Shown: positions 1 through 6,108 of the stretch, in pieces
Numbering within the stretch: position 1 is the stretch's first letter
How the letters are laid out: each line of letters starts with the position of its first letter
DNA from: Clostridiales bacterium
GTDB taxonomy: Bacteria > Bacillota > Clostridia > Peptostreptococcales > Anaerovoracaceae
Assembly (NCBI GenBank): GCA_003542355.1
Contig: DPKU01000023.1
Coordinates: 1-7,915 of the forward strand
Length of the DNA: 7,915 nucleotides
Reading direction: 5' to 3'
The notes under the pieces: generated by a model
The model's input: only the letters and a program-made list of their open reading frames with translations
The model's database searches: none
Told to the model about the DNA's origin: nothing
Position numbers and translations under genes: made by a program

Positions 1-717
1 TCTGAGCGTTATGATGTATGGTTCTGCGGACTGACACCTCAGTATTCGGCTGCGCTCTGGATCGGCAACGATGTGAACATTCCCATGAACCAGGGAAGCG
101 GCGCCGCAGCGACTCTGTGGAGCCGGATCATGCAGCGCGTATGCGCCGGTCTGCCGAGAGAAGAGTTCCAGATGCGGGGAGACTTTGTCACAGCTACGGT
201 GGACCGGATATCGGGCAAGCTGCCAACCTCCTTGTCCACATCAGATCCCAGGGGAACACTGGTTTCCGATATCTTTATTGAAGGGACGGTGCCGACGGAA
301 TATGACGATGCCCACGTGCTGGTGACGGTGTGCGCCGATACAGGATACCTGGCAACGCCCTATTGTGTCGACACTGTAAGCAAATTGGCGGTGATCCGCC
401 CCAACGGGAGTTCCTGGGAGAAAACGCTGGTGAACTATTCGATGTACTCCGTGGGATTGCGTTCCCTTCCTGATGCGATCTACGACGCCCCGGAATTTTA
501 TTGTCCGGAGCATAATCCCAATCCAAGCGCATACCCGATCTCACCTTTTGCGCCGGAAAAGGAGGTGGACAATCCATTCTATGTAGATCCCTCAGGCAAT
601 GTTGTTACAGGAGGAGCGATCACGCCGCCGGAAGACGAGGAGCCTGACGTGCCGGAGGACTATGGAAACAATCCCCCTGATCCGCAGACGGAAGAGCAGG
701 AAGATGAGGACAATTGA
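1..717 (+). CDS. Class A penicillin-binding protein (PBP1A type), C-terminal part
   Basis: This is the 3' end of a bifunctional peptidoglycan synthase (glycosyltransferase plus DD-transpeptidase) acting on the outer face of the membrane; 238 residues are visible and the start lies before the window. The reading frame is open from base 1. It begins in the last part of the transpeptidase domain with the family signature DVWFCGLTPQYSAALWIGND (fragment residues 5-24), followed by the final helix GSGAAATLWSRIM. The SxxK, SxN and KTG catalytic motifs lie upstream and cannot be seen. A post-domain segment follows (residues ~55-135) with SGKLPT and the cysteine pair CADTGYLATPYC (C111, C122), common in clostridial PBP1A proteins. 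The last ~49 residues form an acidic, proline-rich tail that looks disordered. The stop codon overlaps the TTG start of the next gene, which suggests cotranslation. The family is secure; the exact paralogue is not. Confidence 0.92.
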   Translation, partial: SERYDVWFCGLTPQYSAALWIGNDVNIPMNQGSGAAATLWSRIMQRVCAGLPREEFQMRGDFVTATVDRISGKLPTSLSTSDPRGTLVSDIFIEGTVPTEYDDAHVLVTVCADTGYLATPYCVDTVSKLAVIRPNGSSWEKTLVNYSMYSVGLRSLPDAIYDAPEFYCPEHNPNPSAYPISPFAPEKEVDNPFYVDPSGNVVTGGAITPPEDEEPDVPEDYGNNPPDPQTEEQEDEDN

Positions 718-1646
718 AGAAAAAGAAAAGAAATCGCTTCTGGCTCGTCCTTCTGACGGCAGTTTTGATTATGTATAATATACAGCTCAACCGAAACCCG
801 GAGGTGACGCATCATCTCGTTTCCTCTACCGGGATTCCTGTTGAATTTGAAGGATACACGATCGTCCAGGTGTCGGACTTTCATTCCTCGGAGGACGAGG
901 GGTTCCGTGAGAAAATTTTGGATGCGATCCAGGCAGCGTCCCCCGATGTGATCGTCATCACCGGAGATCTGGTGGATGCGGGCATCTATGCGCAGGAGAC
1001 CGAAGATATCCGCTCGGGCAGCCGGGATGGAATCGCAGGGGCCTCTGCTGCGGATTTTGCAGAAGAACTGATTCGGATCGCGCCGGTTTATTATATTTAC
1101 GGCAATCACGAAATGATCCTGTTGGACGATCCACAGCGCAATCCGTTTAAAGTGCGGCTGGAAGAAATGGGTATCCAGATCATCAACAACACCGTGATGC
1201 GATTGGAACGAAGCGGTGTATTTATCCAACTGGCTGGAATCCAGGATCCCTCTACGTTGTACAAAGATCCGGTTCTGGCCGGCTCGGGAGACAATACACG
1301 GGAGCGCACAGAGGCTATGATGGATCAGATCGCTCCAGACTTGGATCCGCAGAGGTTTACGATATTGCTGGCCCATAGGCCCGAATATGTAGAACTTTAT
1401 ACCCGATATCCTGTCGATCTGGTGCTTGCCGGTCATGCCCACGGAGGGCAGATCCGTCTGCCTTTTATGAGAGAGGGCCTGTATGCGCCCAACCAGGGTT
1501 TCCTGCCAAAGTACACAAATGGATCGTATCAAGAGGGTGCGCTGGAAATGATCGTGAGCCGGGGCCTGGGAAACAGCATTTTCCCTTTTCGCTTCCTGAA
1601 TCAACCAGAGCTTGGTATTATAAAATTGACAAATTCTTCCAATTAA
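714..1646 (+). CDS. Membrane-anchored calcineurin-like metallophosphoesterase
   Basis: This encodes a 310-residue phosphoesterase of the YkuE/YaeI-like group. A KKKKRNR stretch and one hydrophobic segment (residues ~9-21) look like an uncleaved N-terminal anchor, placing the enzyme on the outer face of the membrane. The di-metal motifs are complete and in order: SDFH (D55, H57), GDLVD (D85), GNHE (N131, H132), LAHRPE (H221) and GHAHGGQ (H241, H243). Related proteins act on lipid or envelope phosphoesters, but the substrate cannot be read from sequence. I chose the TTG at 714 because it keeps the positive residues ahead of the membrane segment, lies 3-4 bases after GAGGA (706-710), and forms a TTGA overlap with the PBP stop. 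The next in-frame ATG (codon 20) would cut into the anchor. The gene lacks TTA, CTA and TCA codons, which explains the long open frame opposite it. The comEC promoter overlaps its last codons. Confidence 0.93.
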   Translation: MKKKKRNRFWLVLLTAVLIMYNIQLNRNPEVTHHLVSSTGIPVEFEGYTIVQVSDFHSSEDEGFREKILDAIQAASPDVIVITGDLVDAGIYAQETEDIRSGSRDGIAGASAADFAEELIRIAPVYYIYGNHEMILLDDPQRNPFKVRLEEMGIQIINNTVMRLERSGVFIQLAGIQDPSTLYKDPVLAGSGDNTRERTEAMMDQIAPDLDPQRFTILLAHRPEYVELYTRYPVDLVLAGHAHGGQIRLPFMREGLYAPNQGFLPKYTNGSYQEGALEMIVSRGLGNSIFPFRFLNQPELGIIKLTNSSN

Positions 1647-1654
1647 GGTAGTAT
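1626..1654 (+). promoter_or_regulatory. Sigma-A promoter for comEC
   Basis: A perfect -35 box TTGACA (1626-1631) and a -10 box TAGTAT (1649-1654, 4 of 6 matches to TATAAT) are separated by the optimal 17 bases. An A/T-rich stretch (1616-1625) lies just upstream of the -35, as in an UP element. The expected transcription start is near 1661, giving a leader of only about 18 bases before the comEC GTG. The -35 box lies in the last codons of the phosphoesterase gene. The boxes are seen directly; activity is inferred. Confidence 0.75.
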
Positions 1655-1667
1655 ACAACGGGAGTCC

Positions 1668-1681
1668 GAGGAAGGAATGTG
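1668..1681 (+). promoter_or_regulatory. comEC ribosome binding site and overlapping ATG/GTG starts
   Basis: GAGGAAGGA (1668-1676) is followed by ATGTG, which contains two start codons in different frames. GTG at 1679 opens comEC, 7 bases after GAGG. ATG at 1677 opens a frame of only five codons ending at TGA 1692-1694. Protein similarity (MRRPLIGFFFAEAFGIL is a typical ComEC N-terminus) decides for GTG. Ribosomes choosing the ATG would leave comEC untranslated, which matters because terminator-like hairpins follow immediately. Confidence 0.7.
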
Positions 1682-4111
1682 CGAAGGCCGCTGATCGGCT
1701 TCTTTTTTGCCGAAGCTTTTGGAATACTGATGGCTCATTATGAGCTGATACGATTTCAACACCTGTGCATGATATGCGCAGGTGTTTTTTTGCTGCTCAG
1801 ATTTAAAACAAAGAGCTTGATACCACTGATGCTGATCGTCTTTCTGAGCTTGGGTTTTTTTCGTATGGATTGTGAGGGCCGGACGGTGAGCGACCTGGCT
1901 GCCTGGGATGGCCAGGTCGTACGGTTATCCGGTGTGATCACGAAAGTCGAGGTGAAGGAGTATTATTTGGCGCTCACGCTTGCGGTTGACCAGGGCGGTC
2001 CGATCGGCGAAACGTCTCTGAACATTCGCGAGAAAACGCTGCTCCAGCTGGAGTTGCAGCCGGGAGAATATCCTGTCGATTACCCGTACCGTCTTGCGGG
2101 AAAGCGGGCGGAGTGTTCGGGTCGCATCTCCTGCCCTGAGGGGAGAAGGAATCCGGGAGGGTTTGACTATCGGCTGTATCTTCAGGGAAAAGGGATCCAT
2201 ACATTGTTCCGGGCTTCTCGTTACAGGTTCGATGCGCTTGAGACAGAAAAGCATCTTCTGCATGGACTGTCCATTAAAAAGGGCGAATTCCTGAAGCTGG
2301 CCGGAGAACGGATGAGCCCGGAAGGATTTTCCCTTCTGGCGGGGTTGCTGTTTGGGGAAAAGAACTATATACAGGAGGATGTGTACGAAGGATTTCGTCA
2401 AAGCGGTATGGGGCACATCTTTGCGGTATCGGGTTTGCACGTAGGCCTTCTTTATGCAGTGCTCCTTAAGATTTCCAGGGGATGGCGGCGGGATGTGTCT
2501 CTTGCTGTGATGCTGGGTACGATCATCACGTATGCCGCCTTGGCAAACTTCTCTACGTCAGTCCTGCGGGCCACCGGGATGGCGATCCTGGCAATGCTGG
2601 CCCGCCCGCTTCGAGGGCGCTACGATCTGCCCACAGCGGCTTCGGCGACTGCGTTGATCCTGATGACGGTCAACCCGTTCCATCTTTTTGATTCCGGATT
2701 TCAACTGTCATTTCTGGCTGCGTATTCAATTGGTGTCGCATTGCCCGTTGTTGATCTGAAAATCAAAGAGCTTGCAGACCGGCACAAAAAGGAATGGATC
2801 ACTTCGGCGGGAAATATACTCTGCCCCTGTGCAGTGGTCCAAGTCGGAATGGCTCCGCTGATCGCCTATCATTTTTTGCTCTTCGCACCGGCAGGCTTCC
2901 TCGTCAATCCGCCGGCGCTTTTGCTGGCCGGACTGTTGCTGCCCATAGGATTGCTGATGTTCCTGGTTTCGCTGACACTTGGCATATCGGCCTGGTTGGG
3001 GCCTGCAGGTACGCTTGCCGCAGATGTATTGTTCTCTGCCTTGACAGGGATCGCGGAAGGCCTTGCCACTCTTCTGCTGAGACTATCTGCGCTGGGGCAG
3101 GCAGTTCCGGGCGGCGGAATGTGTCCGGCGCCGCCCATTGGTCTTCTGGTGATGTTTTATATGATCTTCTTTCTCTTTTTTTCGGAAACCAGGTTCATTT
3201 TGCTGCGCAGAGGGAAACACGTGTGCTTCAGGTTGCTGTCATCGGCCTGCTTGATCGCTGCTGTGACGTTTCCATTCATCTGCGGCGTCAGCGGATCTCT
3301 GCTGCCATGGCGATATCATACGCCGCTGGTCACTTTTTTGGATGTAGGGCAAGGGGATTGCATCCATATCCAGGATGGTAATATCAACATATTGGTGGAC
3401 GGAGGCGGCAGTTTTTACAAAGACGTGGGAAAAACGATCCTGGAGCCCTATTTGCTGAAGAATGGAATCACCCGGATCGATCTGGCATTTATTACCCATG
3501 CGGATCTGGATCATCGGAAGGGGATCCAGGAGCTTTCTCAAAGAATGCCGGTCGGGAAGCTCGTTCTGTCTCATCCATATATTAGAAAGCAGGATGCTTT
3601 CCAGGATATCCGTTGTGAAGAGGTCGTTTATCTTTCTGCCGGAGATTCCGTGGACATTGGAGCGAATTTGTCATTTCGAATCCTGTCTCCAAGGAAGACA
3701 GTATCGAATGCTGTGAGCGAAAATGATCTGAGCCTGGTGATGATGTTGGATTATAAGGACGTGATGCTCCTGCTTACCGGAGACCTGGAAAGAACTGCAG
3801 AATCTCAGCTCAGCGGTCCATTGCCTTGTGATGTTTTAAAAGTAGCGCATCACGGGAGCGCCGGTTCCACGGGCCCGGAATTCCTCGCTTCCACCTCCCC
3901 GGGTTTTGCCGTCATCTCCTGTGGAAAGAACAATGTCCATGGCCACCCGGCACCCCGGGTCATTGAATTATTGGAAAAGTCAGGTATAATACTCGGTAGG
4001 ACCGATCAGTGCGGCGCCTTGTGCCTTCGATCGATTTCTCCGGATCATTTTCTGATGGAAAATGCTGCCCGGGATCTATTTTGGACCGTTGATCGAAAGG
4101 ACCGTGAATGA
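1679..4111 (+). CDS. comEC: ComEC/Rec2 DNA-uptake channel protein
   Basis: ComEC is the membrane channel through which one strand of transforming DNA enters the cytoplasm. The 810-residue length is normal and all three parts are present. The N-terminal region has two membrane segments and an OB-like domain (~75-180, including GQVVRLSGVITKV). The Competence domain (~215-500) has the signature GMGHIFAVSGLHVG (residues 243-256) and many hydrophobic helices. The C-terminal metallo-beta-lactamase-like nuclease domain (~550-790) has FLDVGQGD (D555-D560), DGGG (D574), THADLDH (H607, D609, D611, H612), TGD (D702), AHHGS (H724, H725) and GHP (H756), so the metal site looks intact. GTG start, see the ribosome binding site entry. 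The stop overlaps holA by ATGA. Two terminator-like hairpins lie in codons 2-38. Presence of comEC alone does not show that the organism is competent, since other uptake genes are not in view. Confidence 0.98.
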   Translation: MRRPLIGFFFAEAFGILMAHYELIRFQHLCMICAGVFLLLRFKTKSLIPLMLIVFLSLGFFRMDCEGRTVSDLAAWDGQVVRLSGVITKVEVKEYYLALTLAVDQGGPIGETSLNIREKTLLQLELQPGEYPVDYPYRLAGKRAECSGRISCPEGRRNPGGFDYRLYLQGKGIHTLFRASRYRFDALETEKHLLHGLSIKKGEFLKLAGERMSPEGFSLLAGLLFGEKNYIQEDVYEGFRQSGMGHIFAVSGLHVGLLYAVLLKISRGWRRDVSLAVMLGTIITYAALANFSTSVLRATGMAILAMLARPLRGRYDLPTAASATALILMTVNPFHLFDSGFQLSFLAAYSIGVALPVVDLKIKELADRHKKEWITSAGNILCPCAVVQVGMAPLIAYHFLLFAPAGFLVNPPALLLAGLLLPIGLLMFLVSLTLGISAWLGPAGTLAADVLFSALTGIAEGLATLLLRLSALGQAVPGGGMCPAPPIGLLVMFYMIFFLFFSETRFILLRRGKHVCFRLLSSACLIAAVTFPFICGVSGSLLPWRYHTPLVTFLDVGQGDCIHIQDGNINILVDGGGSFYKDVGKTILEPYLLKNGITRIDLAFITHADLDHRKGIQELSQRMPVGKLVLSHPYIRKQDAFQDIRCEEVVYLSAGDSVDIGANLSFRILSPRKTVSNAVSENDLSLVMMLDYKDVMLLLTGDLERTAESQLSGPLPCDVLKVAHHGSAGSTGPEFLASTSPGFAVISCGKNNVHGHPAPRVIELLEKSGIILGRTDQCGALCLRSISPDHFLMENAARDLFWTVDRKDRE
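1683..1708 (+). terminator. Intragenic terminator-like hairpin 1 in comEC
   Basis: GAAG (1683-1686) pairs with CTTC (1699-1702) and CCG (1688-1690) with CGG (1696-1698), giving 7 bp with one bulged G (1687) and the loop CTGAT; six T follow directly (1703-1708). It starts 4 bases after the comEC start codon and about 22 bases after the predicted transcription start. A competing pairing exists: TCGGC (1695-1699) with GCCGA (1709-1713), which would break the hairpin. The stem is modest and the sequence also encodes the hydrophobic residues GFFFAE, so chance is possible. Confidence 0.4.
1758..1791 (+). terminator. Intragenic intrinsic terminator/attenuator hairpin 2 in comEC
   Basis: AACACCTGTGCAT (1758-1770) pairs over 13 bp with ATGCGCAGGTGTT (1774-1786), with a single G-U pair (1766/1778) and a GAT loop. 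T occupies 1785-1791, so five T follow the stem. This has the full form of a factor-independent terminator, yet it lies within comEC codons 27-38, about 80 bases after the start codon. The reading frame is intact through it (residues QHLCMICAGVFLL). Translating ribosomes would prevent folding, so it is most likely an attenuator or polarity site rather than a constitutive end. Confidence 0.65.
3963..3990 (+). promoter_or_regulatory. Possible internal promoter for holA
   Basis: TTGAAT (3963-3968, 4 of 6 matches) and a perfect TATAAT (3985-3990) are separated by 16 bases inside the 3' end of comEC. The predicted start of transcription near 3997 lies about 110 bases before the holA ATG. An independent promoter would make sense because holA is essential and comEC appears to be under its own control. 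The A/T-rich hexamers could also occur by chance in coding sequence. Confidence 0.45.
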
Positions 4112-5166
4112 ACCAGGAAGAGCATGCGTACAAGATATTTCAAAAGATGCTGAAGGCCCATGTCTATCCTTCGGCAATGCTCCTGTACGGTCCGGAAGAC
4201 TATCTGATCCAGTGGGCTGTGGACGAATTGACCAAAGAACTGATCCATCCATCGGTTGCCGCCATGGACGCAGTGATTTTTTCCGAGGGCGATGCGTCGG
4301 TATCGGAACTGATCGCTGCCTGCGAAACGCTGCCTCTGTTTTCGGCGCGCAGACTTGTGATCGTAGAAGACGCAGACTTTTTCGCAGGAGGAAAGAGCAG
4401 ACGATACGGTCCCGCAGAACAATCGGAGTTGGCTGCATACCTCCGCTCCATGCCGGAATCAACGATGCTTCTGTTCAAGTGTGCCGGCGTGGACAAGCGC
4501 ACCAGTGCATACAAAGCGATTCGTGAGCATGGGATGGCCTTGGAATTCTCGCCGATCAGCGGACAGATCCTCAAAGGCTTTATTCAAAAAAAGCTTATGA
4601 CAATGGGAAAAACAGCTTCTTCCCAGACAATCGGCAGCCTGATCGAACGAACGGGATATGGTGATAAGAATTCAGAATATACGCTGCATCATCTGATGAA
4701 CGACCTGATCAAAGCAGCTTCCTACAGCCTGGAGCCAGAGATCAAATCCACTGATTTCGAAGCTGTGACGACTGCAAGCCCCCAGAGCGATGTTTTTCAG
4801 CTGCTGGAGGCGGCCTTTTCCGGGAAGAAGGGACTGGCGTTGAAGCTCTTTCAAAATCGGCTTTCCGGATTGCTTTCCTCCGACGCCGACAGGGAGGTGT
4901 TTCAACTGATCGCGCTTCTTTGTTCCCAGCTGGAATTGATGCTGATCGCAAGGGAGCGGCTGGAAGCCGGGCAGGTTGCCAGAGAGCTTCCTGGGGTCAT
5001 GGGTGTACACCCGTTTCGCTTGCGCAAGGCTGTGGAAACGGCTGGCAGCAGGAGCGTGGTGGAATTGTCGGACAGCCTTGCTGCTGCCTATCGTCTGGAA
5101 AAAGATATCAAGAGCGGCTTGATGCCTGCTGATCTTGCCATGGAACTGTTTATTGCGATGGTTTAG
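4108..5166 (+). CDS. holA: DNA polymerase III delta subunit (clamp loader)
   Basis: HolA is the clamp-loader subunit that opens the beta sliding clamp ring and, with delta-prime and tau/gamma, loads it on primed DNA at the replication fork. The 352-residue product has the usual family length. Visible landmarks are SAMLLYGPEDYLI (residues 22-34, the degenerate P-loop region of the AAA+ fold), ETLPLFSARRLVIVED (73-88), the late helix LMGVHPFRLRKA-like segment (298-308) and the C-terminal DIKSGLMPADLAMELFI (333-349). The delta subunit does not hydrolyse ATP, which fits the lack of a true Walker A. The ATG is preceded by AAAGGA (4096-4101) with 6-base spacing and overlaps the comEC stop as ATGA, so translation is probably coupled. 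The comEC-holA order is widespread in Bacillota, where rpsT often follows; here a transporter gene follows instead. Confidence 0.96.
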   Translation: MNQEEHAYKIFQKMLKAHVYPSAMLLYGPEDYLIQWAVDELTKELIHPSVAAMDAVIFSEGDASVSELIAACETLPLFSARRLVIVEDADFFAGGKSRRYGPAEQSELAAYLRSMPESTMLLFKCAGVDKRTSAYKAIREHGMALEFSPISGQILKGFIQKKLMTMGKTASSQTIGSLIERTGYGDKNSEYTLHHLMNDLIKAASYSLEPEIKSTDFEAVTTASPQSDVFQLLEAAFSGKKGLALKLFQNRLSGLLSSDADREVFQLIALLCSQLELMLIARERLEAGQVARELPGVMGVHPFRLRKAVETAGSRSVVELSDSLAAAYRLEKDIKSGLMPADLAMELFIAMV

Positions 5167-5180
5167 AAAGCGAGTGGCCG

Positions 5181-6080
5181 GTGACGAATCAAAAAAAAGC
5201 GGATATTGCGTTGATCATGGTGACAGTATTTTGGGGCGCTTCCTATGTGATGTCCGACTATGCGCTGAAGGTGCTGCATCCTTTTACGCTGTGCGCTGTG
5301 CGTTTTGTGATCGCCTTTGCCTTGTCATATCTTGTCTTTTACAGGAAAATGAAAGCGGTAAGCAGAGAAACGCTGCGATATGCGTTTTTGATCGGCATGC
5401 TTCTCACCGGCGTTTATGCTTTTACGAATTTCGGAATGCTCTATACGAGTTTGACCAACGTGGGATTTATCGTAGCTTTGCCCGTGATATTCACACCGTT
5501 GATCAACTTCATTTTTCGAAAGATCCGGCCTGCTCCAAAACTGATTTTCGTGCTTCTTCTGGCCACTGCCGGCATGGCGCTGATGACGCTCAACGAGGGG
5601 TTTGCCCCCGCGCTTGGCGATATCCTGTGTCTTGTGGCGGCACTGTGCTACGCAGGAGATATCGTTATGACAGAGATCGCCGTTCAGAACAGCCGGGTGA
5701 ATGCGCTGCAGCTGGGCGTATTCATTCTGGGGACCGTCGCGGTGCTCATGACGCTGCTCAGTCTGTTTTTCGGTCACAGCGCGGAGGTGATCGGACCCGA
5801 TGTCTGGGGCGTTGTGCTGTTGCTGGCCATCTTTTCCACGGGATTTGCATTTATTGCGCAGTCCGTTGCCCAACAATATACCAGTTCGACCCATGTGGCG
5901 CTGATCTTCACCCTGGAACCTGTGTTCGCAGCAGTAGCAGCTTACTGGTTCGTCGGAGAGATCTTGCTTCCAAGAGCGTACATCGGCGCAGGCATGATGC
6001 TGATCGCTGTCCTGTGGGCCGAGATCAACATAACTAGCCTGTTTCAGAGAAGGCAGGAGCAGAAGGATCTCGATGAATGA
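5181..6080 (+). CDS. EamA/DMT-family transporter (10 TM)
   Basis: This is an inner-membrane protein of the drug/metabolite transporter superfamily with two EamA repeats. The 299 residues are strongly hydrophobic and fit ten membrane helices. The first repeat has FWGASYVMSDYAL (residues 17-29) and the R41-F42 step that begins helix 2; the second ends with HVALIFTLEPVFAAVAAYW (238-256) followed by GE, a hallmark of the family. Members export or import amino acids, nucleosides or drugs; the substrate cannot be predicted here. The GTG at 5181 was chosen because MTNQKKADIALI gives a short polar N-terminus before helix 1; the ribosome binding site is weak (GAAAG at 5166-5170 or GAG at 5172-5174). 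It lies 14 bases after holA and probably shares its message. Confidence 0.94.
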   Translation: MTNQKKADIALIMVTVFWGASYVMSDYALKVLHPFTLCAVRFVIAFALSYLVFYRKMKAVSRETLRYAFLIGMLLTGVYAFTNFGMLYTSLTNVGFIVALPVIFTPLINFIFRKIRPAPKLIFVLLLATAGMALMTLNEGFAPALGDILCLVAALCYAGDIVMTEIAVQNSRVNALQLGVFILGTVAVLMTLLSLFFGHSAEVIGPDVWGVVLLLAIFSTGFAFIAQSVAQQYTSSTHVALIFTLEPVFAAVAAYWFVGEILLPRAYIGAGMMLIAVLWAEINITSLFQRRQEQKDLDE

Positions 6081-6108
6081 CCAGGAGGTCACGGAAGAGG
6101 ATTTATGA
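6073..6108 (+). other. Possible 11-codon leader ORF before rlmN
   Basis: ATG at 6073 opens an 11-codon frame (MNDQEVTEEDL) ending in TGA 6106-6108. It overlaps the last codons of the transporter gene and its stop overlaps the rlmN ATG as ATGA. It has a good ribosome binding site, AAGGA (6063-6067) with 5-base spacing. The arrangement would let ribosomes re-initiate on rlmN. So short a frame can arise by chance and the peptide has no recognisable function. Confidence 0.25.

Noticed and set aside
753..779. TATAAT (774-779) inside the start of the metallophosphoesterase gene
   Set aside because: The only -35 candidates are TTCTGA at 17 bases (3 of 6 matches) or CTGACG at a short 15 bases, and no gene start lies suitably downstream.
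660..1658. 332-codon open frame on the minus strand opposite the metallophosphoesterase gene
   Set aside because: It is codon-aligned with the sense gene, so it stays open simply because that gene lacks TTA, CTA and TCA codons. The translation has no recognisable domain, and the sense gene has all its catalytic motifs.
5368..5389. AAACGC/GCGTTT hairpin with T run inside the transporter gene
   Set aside because: Only 6 bp, an 8-base loop, and just two T beyond the stem; no promoter nearby.
5502..5511. Ten-base palindrome GTTGATCAAC in the transporter gene
   Set aside because: Single occurrence in coding sequence, not near a promoter, and too tight to form a hairpin; likely chance.
5135..6037. 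300-codon plus-strand frame overlapping the end of holA and the transporter gene
   Set aside because: The product is rich in Cys, Arg and His with no recognisable fold, typical of an out-of-frame translation; the transporter frame is clearly the coding one.
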